This document shows, one piece after another, positions 35,200 through 44,902 of a DNA stretch of 64,000 nucleotides (position 1 is its first letter; every line of letters begins with the position of its first letter). The position numbers and the translations under genes are program-made. The notes under the pieces are model-generated. The model saw only the letters and a list, made by a program, of their open reading frames with translations, ran no database searches and had not been told where the DNA came from. Origin of the DNA: Microbulbifer sp. MI-G (GTDB lineage: Bacteria; Pseudomonadota; Gammaproteobacteria; Pseudomonadales; Cellvibrionaceae); assembly GCF_030440425.1 (NCBI RefSeq), contig NZ_CP098023.1, forward strand, positions 2,159,501 through 2,223,500. The letters are read 5' to 3'.

Positions 35200-37872
35200 T
35201 CAGAGGTTACAGCTATAAACACCGATCTTCCTATCGATACAAATTTTTTGATTTATAGCTGGATCATCTAGAACTATCTTTTGTGTATTCGTACTTCCGG
35301 ATGGCCAGGTAATATCAACAGAGTGTAAAGCTTCATCTCCCAAGCCAATATGCAGGTCTGTAGTGACAGCTCCAAAGGCCGAACCGCCAACTCGTGTATA
35401 ATATAGCTTATCTCTATTGACAATTAGTTTGGCGCCGATCGCAAACAAGTTATTGGAACTCTGATCGCGAAGGTGAATCTTCACCCAATTGCCCTGTGAG
35501 TTTTTAGGTGAACCACCGTTGATATACAATGAGGTATGACCTTCCTCAAACTGCGTTGGGGGGCTAACTACCTTATTGGGTGCCGGGACAGCAAGAATTC
35601 TCCCACCAAACTCCACTTTCAGGTTTCTCGCCTGGGGAGAAACTGAATTATAACCTCCGGCATGGGTTACTAAAATATCGATAAATCCATCTGCATTTAC
35701 ATCTGCATTAAGGGTTGCACTGGCAGCTTCATGCATCCGGAAAATATCGCGGATAGTACTTTCCGCCGCATCCACTCCACTGGAACTATAAGCATCGGTA
35801 TCGCTTATATAGATGTAATCTCTCTTAGTCCAACCAGTGCCCGGGGCAACACGACGAGGAGGGTTATGGGTGTAGTCCATATGCCGAATATCCAGTAATT
35901 GATACTCCAAAGTCCTGTCTGTGAATTCATAGCCGCCCTCGGAACTTTCATTGACCAGAAGGCGACCTGGGCTGCCTAGTGTGTCACCAATGAAGTTGTC
36001 ATTACCCCTGGCGAGAGCACCTGCCATATACAGATCGAGATCCTGGTCGTTATCGATATCAAGCAGAGAAAGGTTCCAAGCGAATTCATAGGCACGTAAA
36101 CTTGTAGAGAAATTATTTCTCTCAAAAAAATCCTTGTCACGTAAAGTGAAATTCATGGGGTTTGACATATCCGGTGGTATGTGAGAAGAATGATTGACTT
36201 TCACCTTACCCGAAAGATCATGAAATCCGCTATTGCCTCCGTGATATTCCAGCACAGCGTGGTGTAAGGTGCTCTTACCTTTCATATAATTAATGTATGC
36301 GAGTGCAGTTAGGTTCAACTCCTCCTCAGTTTCAACCAACAATCCGGTATTTTTTGCCGACATGGTTTGACTGCCACAGTTGGCGATTAATAATTCTTCC
36401 TTTAGGTCACCATTCAGATCTCCGGCCGACAAACCCATCCAGCAGCCATCCCATACCGCATCGTTAAAAGCTTTCAGGTAGTGAAAAGATTTGCCCTGAA
36501 TGTTTTCATAGATCCGCAGGCGATTACTCATGTCATTGGAGACAACCAGATCTGGCCAGTGATCTTGGTTAAAATCCATAAACATCGCCGACCAACTGTG
36601 ATCAGCCTGCTCACCAACCTGTTTACCATCTACGATATGCTTCGAGGTTTTGAAAAAAGATTGATCCTTATCTCGCCACACGCTGGCCTCAAGTCCCTCT
36701 TCTAAATGCAGGCCAGACACATTGAAAGTCGCGCTTTTATCTTGAAAAGTCAGCTTTCCGGTGTCAACGAGTCGATTGATGTAGAGCTGATTTGGATTGC
36801 CGGCAAAATACTTTGCTCCAAACCCCCAATAATCAGGATCGAGAAAGTTGGCAACATACAAATCCAAATCGCCATCCCTGTCTACGTCCGCAACGGCAGC
36901 GCTGGTAGAGGTCCAGTTCCCGCCAACACCTGCTTCATGAGTCACATCTTCCCACTCCGGCAAACCATCTCCATCCTTGTCTCCGAGGTTGATAAACAGA
37001 GAATTCCGCCCCTCGGCTTCAAATTGTTCGCCAAAATTAACCATTACGTCTTTACCGTCCTGCATCTCTCCCCAGAGAAAAGCAGGCGTTCGGACTACCA
37101 CAGCTTCTCGAGCGCTGCGAGCCTCCCTGCCCAAGTGGTTCTTTGCAGGATAAGATGGAAATCCCAACTCATGGCTCTGAGCCATGATGCCATAGTGGGA
37201 TGCCAATACATAAAGATCCAGAAGGCCATCTCCATTGAAATCTGCTGCTATAGCACCAGTGGATATACGACCCACAGAAAACTCATCGTCATCCGGGGTA
37301 CGACGGGGATTGTATTTATTTTCAATCAACAACTCCTGTTCCAAAAATAGACTATTACCGTTTTTTGTAAGATCTTGAATACTACGATATACTGGCACTC
37401 CGCTATCATTATTGCCTTGATTGAGGTATAGAACGTTGGGTTTGGCCGGTGCGGTTTCCCCAGTCAGTACATTACGTTGGTCAACCTTTTTTGTTACAGG
37501 CCTGCCCGAGTGAGTAAGGTAAATATCTTCCCGGCCATCATTATTTGCATCGAATATGGCCCCTCCCTGTGACCAGAGCATACTATTATTTCTAAGTGCC
37601 CGTTCGCCCAGTGATGATCCGATATCCCTGAATGGTATATATTCAGAATCGATTGTTATGGCTTCCGGAAGCTTCTCTAGCGCCTCTCTGCGAGAATGAA
37701 TTGGCTGCTGTATTTTAGCTGTACTCTCAAATCCTAAATATTGTTTGATGACACTAACGGCAACGGTTACTTCGGATACGCCGTATTTCTTGAGAATATA
37801 ACTTTTCAACGGAAAGTACACTGTAATACCGATTATTACCGCAGTAGTAATACCTATAGTAAGTCTCTTCAT
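35200..37872 (-). CDS. Second UnbV/ASPIC repeat protein (890 aa)
   Basis: A membrane-anchored or secreted protein (hydrophobic segment at residues 5-25) built of FG-GAP/VCBS-like calcium loops: DANNDGREDIYL, DFNGDGLLDLYV, DVDRDGDLDLYV, DFNQDHWPDLVV, DIDNDQDLDLYM, DVNADGFIDILV. It ends in an ASPIC/UnbV domain (IGAKLIVNRDKLYYTRVGGSAFG, DLHIGLGDEALHSVDITWPSG). It belongs to the same broad family as the E4 protein of the cassette but is some 240 residues longer. It lies 12 bases before the next upstream gene, so the two are cotranscribed. E4 proteins are needed for enediyne biosynthesis in known systems but their reaction is not understood; a paralogue in the same locus is unusual. Confidence 0.85.
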   Translation of the reverse strand: MKRLTIGITTAVIIGITVYFPLKSYILKKYGVSEVTVAVSVIKQYLGFESTAKIQQPIHSRREALEKLPEAITIDSEYIPFRDIGSSLGERALRNNSMLWSQGGAIFDANNDGREDIYLTHSGRPVTKKVDQRNVLTGETAPAKPNVLYLNQGNNDSGVPVYRSIQDLTKNGNSLFLEQELLIENKYNPRRTPDDDEFSVGRISTGAIAADFNGDGLLDLYVLASHYGIMAQSHELGFPSYPAKNHLGREARSAREAVVVRTPAFLWGEMQDGKDVMVNFGEQFEAEGRNSLFINLGDKDGDGLPEWEDVTHEAGVGGNWTSTSAAVADVDRDGDLDLYVANFLDPDYWGFGAKYFAGNPNQLYINRLVDTGKLTFQDKSATFNVSGLHLEEGLEASVWRDKDQSFFKTSKHIVDGKQVGEQADHSWSAMFMDFNQDHWPDLVVSNDMSNRLRIYENIQGKSFHYLKAFNDAVWDGCWMGLSAGDLNGDLKEELLIANCGSQTMSAKNTGLLVETEEELNLTALAYINYMKGKSTLHHAVLEYHGGNSGFHDLSGKVKVNHSSHIPPDMSNPMNFTLRDKDFFERNNFSTSLRAYEFAWNLSLLDIDNDQDLDLYMAGALARGNDNFIGDTLGSPGRLLVNESSEGGYEFTDRTLEYQLLDIRHMDYTHNPPRRVAPGTGWTKRDYIYISDTDAYSSSGVDAAESTIRDIFRMHEAASATLNADVNADGFIDILVTHAGGYNSVSPQARNLKVEFGGRILAVPAPNKVVSPPTQFEEGHTSLYINGGSPKNSQGNWVKIHLRDQSSNNLFAIGAKLIVNRDKLYYTRVGGSAFGAVTTDLHIGLGDEALHSVDITWPSGSTNTQKIVLDDPAINQKICIDRKIGVYSCNL

Positions 37873-37884
37873 AGCCGACTTTTC

Positions 37885-39414
37885 TCACAAAATATTGATA
37901 TCTTCATAAACCCTGAACAACGGTGGCACATAGGCATCAGTAGCATTAACAATTTTTTTTTGTAAAATCCCTCCTATTGGCAACTCCAACTCTACAAGAT
38001 CGACGATTCTTTCATAGGAAACAATATTTACCCGTAAGTACCATTTTCCGTCACGTTCGAAAGGTCGTAAGAAAACCTGTTCATACCCAGTTTCGTGATT
38101 ATTGACCAATACCCATTTTCCTTCCTTCTTTTGAACTTCATAGGCGTAGTGAGGAATGGGACCCTGGTGGTATCGGAGATAACGACGCTCTATCGATTCC
38201 ATTGGGGGGAAGATACCGACTCCAAAAGCTGAAATCTCATAGTCTTCCTGTGCCACCAAGAGATCCACAGGGATATTGCCCAGGACAATACCGCGATCAC
38301 CGTCTCCTTTATAAATAAATATTTCTATATATTCATTTTTATTTTTGAAATTATTTTTTGCTGTATAACTCGTCTTCGGCACCACACTGCTTATTGCAGC
38401 AAAGTTCCAATCACTGCTAAAGGGTATTTCCTCAGATTGGGTTTCGCTGTATACGCCAGGAGCAACAAATCGTTTAACTTGAAAAACATCTCCCTTTTTG
38501 AGTTCTGACACATATTTCTTTTCAAGCTGTTGTTCATCTCTAATAATCTTGAAATATCCCTTTTGCACTTTACGGCGTGAATCCTGGGTAGAATATCCCG
38601 CAATCGGCTTGTTCAATACAACCGTTGGCTTGACTGTCAGGATGGTATCTTGCTTGGTACGAAGTTTTTCCAGTTGCAATTCTACATTTGACAGATCCTT
38701 TTGATACCGCAGTGTCAAATACAATGCAAAATCTGAACTCTCTATTCCATTTATTGAGCGTATCATTCGGTAATAGGTATCTTTAGGAAAGTCGAACCAA
38801 CTATGATACATTTCCCCAACAGAATCCGTTGCATTAAATTCCCACAATCCGGGTTTGAGACAGTTGTTGGTTACGCTGAAGCGGGTTGGTTGCAAATCTG
38901 GCTTTGGCTGGATTAAGCCGTTGCGATAGTGATACTCCTCAACGGCATTACTGAATAAACCATCTTTGGAATTGAAGTAACCATACAGACTATTGCTTTG
39001 TTGATAACTTAATTGGATACCATTCCTTGCATACTCGGCAAGCATAAGATTTGCCTTATCAAAATTATCCAGTTCACTATCGTGTGCATAGGGAAGCAGA
39101 GGTATCAGAAATCCTGCATCGATATGATTGAGATATATTTTTTTATCTTCATTATCTGCATTTTCTGATCTAATGACCATCGATATTCGTTTGGTTTGTT
39201 CAGAAAACTCGACGTCAACACGTTTCATATCTCGAAGGACAGAATAATAACGGTTGAGGGATTGTGTGGATGGGTTGATCACATTTCCATTGACATCTAA
39301 ATGTTCTTGATCAAACTTTATTTTTTCCCCTTCATGGAAATCAATAAAGAATATAAAAGTCAAAGCTGTGAATAACGTACCAATAGGCAAGCCGTACCGA
39401 ATCCAATAAATCAT
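37885..39414 (-). CDS. Membrane-anchored protein of unknown function
   Basis: A 509-residue protein with one N-terminal transmembrane segment (around residues 5-25, GLPIGTLFTALTFIFFIDF) and a large probably periplasmic part rich in aromatic and charged residues. I do not recognise a family. The ATG at 39414 is chosen because GTGGAG precedes it; an upstream TTG is less likely. It is 12 bases from the large UnbV protein gene, which suggests a joint function, perhaps a periplasmic complex. AT-rich like the rest of the region. Confidence 0.75.
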   Translation of the reverse strand: MIYWIRYGLPIGTLFTALTFIFFIDFHEGEKIKFDQEHLDVNGNVINPSTQSLNRYYSVLRDMKRVDVEFSEQTKRISMVIRSENADNEDKKIYLNHIDAGFLIPLLPYAHDSELDNFDKANLMLAEYARNGIQLSYQQSNSLYGYFNSKDGLFSNAVEEYHYRNGLIQPKPDLQPTRFSVTNNCLKPGLWEFNATDSVGEMYHSWFDFPKDTYYRMIRSINGIESSDFALYLTLRYQKDLSNVELQLEKLRTKQDTILTVKPTVVLNKPIAGYSTQDSRRKVQKGYFKIIRDEQQLEKKYVSELKKGDVFQVKRFVAPGVYSETQSEEIPFSSDWNFAAISSVVPKTSYTAKNNFKNKNEYIEIFIYKGDGDRGIVLGNIPVDLLVAQEDYEISAFGVGIFPPMESIERRYLRYHQGPIPHYAYEVQKKEGKWVLVNNHETGYEQVFLRPFERDGKWYLRVNIVSYERIVDLVELELPIGGILQKKIVNATDAYVPPLFRVYEDINIL

Positions 39415-39520
39415 AAGTTTCTCCACTTTGCTGGCAGTCAAAAAGTGTATAGAAAATCACTGTTTTGTTTTATCCTCAATCCCGTTAAACTACATATAGA
39501 ACCATGCAAGGGACCTCGTT

Positions 39521-39910
39521 ATGCTAAACAAAACCCGTCTTATTCTTTTTTTGTCTTCTATAGTTGTATGCTTTATTGTTATGCGTACATATCTGTACTT
39601 TTCTCCAGGTACAAACCTCGACATAGGCCCATACAATATCCATCATTTGTATACCGGATTAGTGTTGATGGTCATTGCCTGTGTGCCTTTAATAATCTTG
39701 CAGGGCTATGACAAGCTTCTTAACTTCGCAACACTATTGTTTGGAGTTGGTCTATGCTTGGCATTAGATGAGTGGGTTTACCTTATCGCCACTGGAGGTT
39801 CCGATGCCGAGTACCTTCTCCCCATATCATTTTGGGGGGCTGTTGTTGTGATCGGGTCAACCTGTCTATACACACTATTTGTATCCTATTTAGCAAAGAA
39901 TAAATCTTAA
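39521..39910 (+). CDS. Small four-helix integral membrane protein
   Basis: A 129-residue protein with four hydrophobic segments (near residues 7-27, 41-61, 66-86 and 100-122) and a GPYNIHHLYTG motif between the first two. It is the only plus-strand gene between 30 and 57 kb, divergent from the anchored protein and convergent with the LolA-like gene. No family was recognised. Being separately transcribed inside the locus, it could serve regulation or immunity, but nothing in the sequence shows that. Confidence 0.65.
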   Translation: MLNKTRLILFLSSIVVCFIVMRTYLYFSPGTNLDIGPYNIHHLYTGLVLMVIACVPLIILQGYDKLLNFATLLFGVGLCLALDEWVYLIATGGSDAEYLLPISFWGAVVVIGSTCLYTLFVSYLAKNKS

Positions 39911-39920
39911 TATCTGTACT

Positions 39921-39944
39921 CTGCTCCAGTCATAACTGGGGCAG
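39921..39944. terminator. Bidirectional hairpin between convergent genes
   Basis: CTGCTCCAG and CTGGGGCAG form a 9-base stem (one G-T pair) around a 6-base loop, placed between the stop of the membrane protein gene at 39910 and the stop of the LolA-like gene at 39971. Neither side has a clear T run. Confidence 0.5.
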
Positions 39945-39970
39945 AACAACCTGTACGACAGCTCAAACTC

Positions 39971-40774
39971 CTAGTTCCGGCTGCGTCTTAATGCACTGCG
40001 ATCAAAATCCCTATCATTGAAGCCGTTCTCGAATTGGTAATTATTCATTATCAATAATGTTTTTTTTCCGGTTTGAATATTTTCCATAAGCATTTTTTCG
40101 GGACGCCAAAACCCATTTAAATATTGCTTGTATCCCTCAAAAGTTAACACTTTCAACAGACTGTCCTTTCTATCGTAGTAGTCTAAGCGTAATGGTTGGT
40201 ACATAATTTTGTCGAGCCATACAATCTGGCGATGATAACCAGAATATTCGTAAACCGGCTTACGCTCGATCACAAACGCTTCTCGATCGTCGACAGTTTC
40301 ATCCCGTAGCCATTTATAGGTGTATCTTTCCAGTTCTTGCGATGTCATGTCTTCATAAGCAAATTCACTACCTACAAAGGGACCAGATTTGTAAACGGAA
40401 GAAATTCGCTTAATTCTTTTCAGCGCTGGCAAATATAGCCACTGATCATCTGGATCAAGTGAATGCGTATAGCTTAAAAATGCAGTTCCCTTAATATCTT
40501 TTGGGTAATGAAATGTAGTTAATGTCTTGTCTCCATCGTTTTCCACTTCCAACCGGCTAATTTTAAGCAATCGTGTGCTGCTCTCTCCCTGCTTATTGGA
40601 AAGTATCATTTCCATTTCCACACGCTGGTCTACCCAACCTGAATCGCGGCGAATCATTTCACTGGCAATTTCAAACCCTTTAGCTACTGGGTCAATAGGT
40701 TTAATCTCTGCATCTAACAAAGTGCTATACAGACCCAGACACAGGGTGATCATGATTAAAGGCGGTATTCTCAT
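39971..40774 (-). CDS. LolA-like periplasmic protein (outer membrane lipoprotein-sorting family)
   Basis: A 267-residue exported protein. The ATG at 40774 has GAGGAG upstream and opens a signal peptide (MRIPPLIMITLCLGLYS); a TTG 15 bases upstream is disfavoured. The mature part has the LolA-like sequence pattern of proteins paired with MMPL transporters: WVDQRVEMEMILSNKQG, TFHYPKDIKGTAFLSY, WLYLPALKRIKRIS, FVGSEFAYEDM. It overlaps the MMPL gene by 50 bases and should act with it, carrying a hydrophobic molecule or lipid across the periplasm. The substrate is unknown. Confidence 0.85.
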   Translation of the reverse strand: MRIPPLIMITLCLGLYSTLLDAEIKPIDPVAKGFEIASEMIRRDSGWVDQRVEMEMILSNKQGESSTRLLKISRLEVENDGDKTLTTFHYPKDIKGTAFLSYTHSLDPDDQWLYLPALKRIKRISSVYKSGPFVGSEFAYEDMTSQELERYTYKWLRDETVDDREAFVIERKPVYEYSGYHRQIVWLDKIMYQPLRLDYYDRKDSLLKVLTFEGYKQYLNGFWRPEKMLMENIQTGKKTLLIMNNYQFENGFNDRDFDRSALRRSRN

Positions 40775-43067
40775 TCTTGATCTCCTCAATCTTCATAAGC
40801 ACTGCAGGTAACAACAGCAAATCGGCAAGGAGCGCAAACACGATGACAATCGCGGTTAAAAGACCCATGCCAGCATTTAGGTAAAAACTTGATGTGGCCA
40901 GTATTGAAAAACCAATCACCAATAAAAAGGAAGTTGTGATTAAAGCTGGGCCTACCATTTTAAACGCATAACGAATGGCATTTTCACTACTAATATTCTG
41001 TTCTTTTCTTGCCCGCAGGTATTTGCTTAAAAAATGTACTGTATCGTCCACCACTATCCCCATAGTAATAGCCATTACGACTGAAAGGCTAAGTCCAATT
41101 TGTCCTACCAGTATCCCCCACAAACCAAATCCCATGGCAGCAGGAACTAAATTTGGAATCAAACTGATAAGTCCGAATTTTACAGAGCGGAAAGCAATCA
41201 TTAGCAAAAAGGAAATAATTAACAGGGCTACAGTTGTTCCTAAAAGCATACTCTTGATGTTATGCATGCCGAGTTTGGCAAAAACAATATTTGTACCTGT
41301 TGCTTGGGTTATTTTTATATGTGAGCCGTTCTCTTTAAGCCAGTCATTTGCTCTTTCTTCTAATGCCAATAATTGTTGTGATGACAGGGTGTTGACGGAC
41401 ACGGTCAGGCGTGTAGAAGACTTATCAACATTTAACTGATTATTGAGGTCCAAACCATATGGAAGTGACATCTCAAATAACAATATGTACTGTGCCGCCA
41501 GGTCCCGGTCAACAGGCAATCGATATGCATTCGGGTCATCTCCATGCATATTTTTATTTAAACGCTTAAGAATATCAGTAATACTGCTGACATGAATTGT
41601 CTCTGGCTGTTGGCGAAACCACTGGGCGAATGCTTCCAGTTCAGCTAGAAACCTGGGATTGTGAATACCGCCTGACTCTCCGGACTCAACCGAATACCCC
41701 AGATAGTACAACCCTGTCAGGTTGTTAGTGGTATAATCACTATCGACTCTAAATTGAATAGAATCATCAAAATAGTGTAAGAAAGTATCGTTAAGCTCAT
41801 TACGTGGAATATTTGCAATAAGTAGCACCACAATAGCCATGGTTGTCCATAACAAAATTACCCTGCGACGTACCACTAGATCTGCGAGTTTTTCAATTAA
41901 TTGACCACCTCTTCTCTCACCTTGTTGAGGTCTAAGTGGAAATAAGCTCATCAAGGCGGGTAAAAGGCACAGAGACATATAACAGGAGGTCAGTACACCA
42001 ACCCCTACTATTGTGCCAAGATGATTAAAAGGCGGAACATCCGAAAAATTCATTGATAGAAATCCTACCGCAGTAGTTACACAAGCAAGCAGCACAGGTT
42101 GCGCATTGACCCGAACACTTTCCTGTAGTGCCTTTTTCTTACCTGAACCTCTACGCATAGCAAAATTTATGGATCCGAGAATATGAACACAATTCGCGAT
42201 TGCAACTGTTAATATAATCGAGGGAGACAGTGCCGAGGGTGGCGAGAGCGGAAATCCCAAGTGACCAGCAGTCCCCATTGCTACCAGAATTGATGAAAGA
42301 ATAACCAAAAAAGTTGACAACGTACCCCAAAATCGACCTACTATGACAGCCAGCAGGATAAGCATGACTGCAAAACTAAAAGGGACTAATTTTTTCATGT
42401 CCCGCTGTGATGATTCGGGAAAGGCATTATTTAGCAGCAGTGTTCCAGTCAGGTAAACCTTGATATCCGGCCTTTCCTGACGTATTTCCTCCGCCATAGA
42501 TCTGGCAAAACTTACCGCTGCAGGGATTTCCGCTATTTCATTTTTCCGCGGCATCTGCACGGTTACATTTATCGCCGTAACTGTCGCATCTATGGAAATG
42601 AGCCGCCTGAATAACAGTGGTTCATCGAGAGTTATTTCCCGAATTTTACGCAGCGATTGTTCATCAAGGAGCTGATCCTTTTCCACTAAATCGTGAACAC
42701 TGAGCTCATCGCCGTCTGCATAGCTATACTGAAAGTTTGTGATTGAGTCAACACGCGTTGAGAAAGGCACCTTCCAGGCTTTATCCGTCAACTCCCGGAT
42801 CAACTGAAGATTATCTTTTGTGAAAACATTTTTGTCATCCGGCGCCAATACGATCAGTATATTATCATCTTTCGTATAAGTATTCTCCAGTGCTTCATAG
42901 GCTAATCGGTTGGGATTTTCTTCACTAAAAAATACGCGAAAATTATTTGTGAAATATAAATTACGGACACCAATCGCTGCAATTAAAACCATACTTAATG
43001 CAAGTGATATAACTAACCAGCGTTTTTCAATAACCCAAACGGCAAGCCGATTTTCACACTTTTCCAT
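40725..43067 (-). CDS. MMPL/RND family transporter
   Basis: A 780-residue membrane protein in two similar halves, each with one hydrophobic helix, a large periplasmic loop and a cluster of about five helices (SFAVMLILLAVIVGRFWG..., LIPNLVPAAMGFGLWGILVG, MAITMGIVVDDTVHFLSKY). The conserved GIVVDDTVHF and ILTVAIANCVHIL stretches are typical of MMPL proteins. It uses proton flow to move hydrophobic substrates. Together with the LolA-like protein and the barrel protein encoded downstream it could form an envelope export or lipid-transport route, possibly for the polyketide product. That link is inferred from gene order. Confidence 0.9.
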   Translation of the reverse strand: MEKCENRLAVWVIEKRWLVISLALSMVLIAAIGVRNLYFTNNFRVFFSEENPNRLAYEALENTYTKDDNILIVLAPDDKNVFTKDNLQLIRELTDKAWKVPFSTRVDSITNFQYSYADGDELSVHDLVEKDQLLDEQSLRKIREITLDEPLLFRRLISIDATVTAINVTVQMPRKNEIAEIPAAVSFARSMAEEIRQERPDIKVYLTGTLLLNNAFPESSQRDMKKLVPFSFAVMLILLAVIVGRFWGTLSTFLVILSSILVAMGTAGHLGFPLSPPSALSPSIILTVAIANCVHILGSINFAMRRGSGKKKALQESVRVNAQPVLLACVTTAVGFLSMNFSDVPPFNHLGTIVGVGVLTSCYMSLCLLPALMSLFPLRPQQGERRGGQLIEKLADLVVRRRVILLWTTMAIVVLLIANIPRNELNDTFLHYFDDSIQFRVDSDYTTNNLTGLYYLGYSVESGESGGIHNPRFLAELEAFAQWFRQQPETIHVSSITDILKRLNKNMHGDDPNAYRLPVDRDLAAQYILLFEMSLPYGLDLNNQLNVDKSSTRLTVSVNTLSSQQLLALEERANDWLKENGSHIKITQATGTNIVFAKLGMHNIKSMLLGTTVALLIISFLLMIAFRSVKFGLISLIPNLVPAAMGFGLWGILVGQIGLSLSVVMAITMGIVVDDTVHFLSKYLRARKEQNISSENAIRYAFKMVGPALITTSFLLVIGFSILATSSFYLNAGMGLLTAIVIVFALLADLLLLPAVLMKIEEIKNENTAFNHDHPVSGSV

Positions 43068-43082
43068 TATTAGTCAGCCCGC

Positions 43083-43988
43083 TCAATTCGACGATACAGC
43101 TTGGATAACTCTTTTTTGATTTGATGTTCTGTGTAATGTCCTGTAGGCACCGTATACAAGAGCAATTACTAAAAGTGTAAGAGTTGTATATGAAAGCATC
43201 TGAAAATTACTTGTATGCTCACCAGGATAAGCCTGTAATATTGACCAGGCGATACACCCAGAATAAAAATAAACCCAATAAGTTATTAGATTGAAGCAAT
43301 TTTCGCCGGTATGAAGTCGTGAGATAACCCAATAGGCAACACTCAAGAAAGAAAGTCCATACAATGCAATCACATGAGGTAACAGTATACGCCCGGCCTC
43401 TCCGGCTACGTATAGATTGGCATCAGTGCGCCCAAGATAAAACAACAAATAGACGACATTAGCTATAATAGTGAAGCCCATCAAATTGCCGATACTAAAG
43501 AAAACCAGTCCCGCCCTGACAGTCCGTGCTAGTGCCGAAGGTATCCCTGTAGATAGCGATTTATAACTTTGAAAGGTTATAACAAGTGCACCTATACAGG
43601 CTAATACGGCAAATAATATGATAAGTCTGGCAATAACGGCATTAAATGCCCCTGTCAACCAGTTGAAATGCGACATGGTTCCGCGTAGTTGTTGCATAAA
43701 AACGAAGACCAGTGTTAATGTTACTGCCCAACCGATAAATCCTACAGTAACTAGAGATCTCCTCCGCCAGACTGGCAAATAACTCAATAACCATGCAATA
43801 TTGATTTGTATCATGCTGAAACTGATGGAAAAAAGAATTGGTTTTCGCCAGGAAACAGTACCCGTAAGAGGCCCTCCCTCTACGACAAAAATAACAATGC
43901 TAACCGCACCAATAATCAAGCCGAATATAGCAAACAGGTAGAGAACCTTCTGATCCTTCTCCAACTCTCTCCAATATTGATTATTCAT
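43083..43988 (-). CDS. Multi-helix membrane protein of unknown function
   Basis: A 301-residue protein with about eight hydrophobic segments and short loops, including SWRKPILFSISFSM and GNLMGFTIIANVVYLLFYLG. I do not recognise a family. It precedes the MMPL gene by 15 bases on the same strand and so probably shares its transcript. The 274-base gap upstream may hold a promoter for a separate transporter operon. Confidence 0.75.
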   Translation of the reverse strand: MNNQYWRELEKDQKVLYLFAIFGLIIGAVSIVIFVVEGGPLTGTVSWRKPILFSISFSMIQINIAWLLSYLPVWRRRSLVTVGFIGWAVTLTLVFVFMQQLRGTMSHFNWLTGAFNAVIARLIILFAVLACIGALVITFQSYKSLSTGIPSALARTVRAGLVFFSIGNLMGFTIIANVVYLLFYLGRTDANLYVAGEAGRILLPHVIALYGLSFLSVAYWVISRLHTGENCFNLITYWVYFYSGCIAWSILQAYPGEHTSNFQMLSYTTLTLLVIALVYGAYRTLHRTSNQKRVIQAVSSN

Positions 43989-44262
43989 TTCGATAGCTCA
44001 ATGTTTGTTAAATTATAAAATACTATCTATTTGATTATACATGTAAACTTCCATATCGCATTGACTTTCTAAATATTGTCAAACATGTCACTTATTCTCT
44101 GGATGTCAGAGTCAAATAAAATTTATTTAGGACAATTTTTATAGGTGGATAAGGCCCGTATATAGTAATTTTCTTATCACTCATAAGTTCAGCTACCATT
44201 TATAACCAACTACAGCTAAACAGTTCATGTACTTAAGTCGGTATTGAAAAACTAATCTTGCA
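43989..44262. other. AT-rich gap inside the enediyne-like region
   Basis: The largest gap between minus-strand genes of the region, 274 bases, strongly AT-rich. It splits the biosynthetic core from the transporter series and is a plausible place for an independent promoter, though no convincing -35/-10 pair was identified. Confidence 0.4.
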
Positions 44263-44880
44263 TTATCCTGTGTACTGCCAGGGAAAATACCTACTCCAGA
44301 TCAACATGCCAACGAGAGGAAGACCGGAGAATAGAACACCGGCACAAACTATTTTTGCTCCCCAAGATCTTAGAGACTCTCCATTGGCACTATATCTTTT
44401 GGAAGCATCTTGAGATTCAATACCAAATAAAATATTCAGTGGTCTTTGTACTAATATATATATTATGGACATAACCAGCGCAGCGCCAATTGGTGCAACA
44501 AATTGTCGATTAGCCGGTAGTTTGTAAAGCTCAGTAGGCATTTCATGAACAATCAAACCATAGGTGGCAAAGAAGAAGCCTAAGGTAGCTCCACCCAGAC
44601 CGTAGCGGACTAGTCTGGAGAAGCGGTGTTTGCTGTACATACTACTAATCCACAAAAATAACATATTCCATATGCCAAAGTATAATGCCGGCACAATCAG
44701 CATATTTTCTATAATTAGTGGACGGATAACCCCATTCGGATTGCTTAAGTCTATAGGGTGTATGCGGTGCATTTGACCAAAAACAAACAACGGTAAAAAC
44801 ATAACCGGATAACTACTGCCCGCTATAAATGCTTTAAGATGGTTTATATTACTCACACGAGTTAAAGAAAAATCACTCAT
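44263..44880 (-). CDS. Membrane protein of unknown function
   Basis: A 205-residue protein with about five hydrophobic segments (for example YPVMFLPLFVFGQM, ALVMSIIYILVQRPL, IVCAGVLFSGLPLVGMLIW). GAGGAG lies 7 bases before the ATG. It follows the rhodanese-E1 gene by 22 bases, so it is part of the same transcript. No family was recognised; a role in membrane anchoring or tailoring of a hydrophobic product is speculative. Confidence 0.72.
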   Translation of the reverse strand: MSDFSLTRVSNINHLKAFIAGSSYPVMFLPLFVFGQMHRIHPIDLSNPNGVIRPLIIENMLIVPALYFGIWNMLFLWISSMYSKHRFSRLVRYGLGGATLGFFFATYGLIVHEMPTELYKLPANRQFVAPIGAALVMSIIYILVQRPLNILFGIESQDASKRYSANGESLRSWGAKIVCAGVLFSGLPLVGMLIWSRYFPWQYTG

Positions 44881-44902
44881 AGTTTACTCCTCATTTTTAT
44901 TT

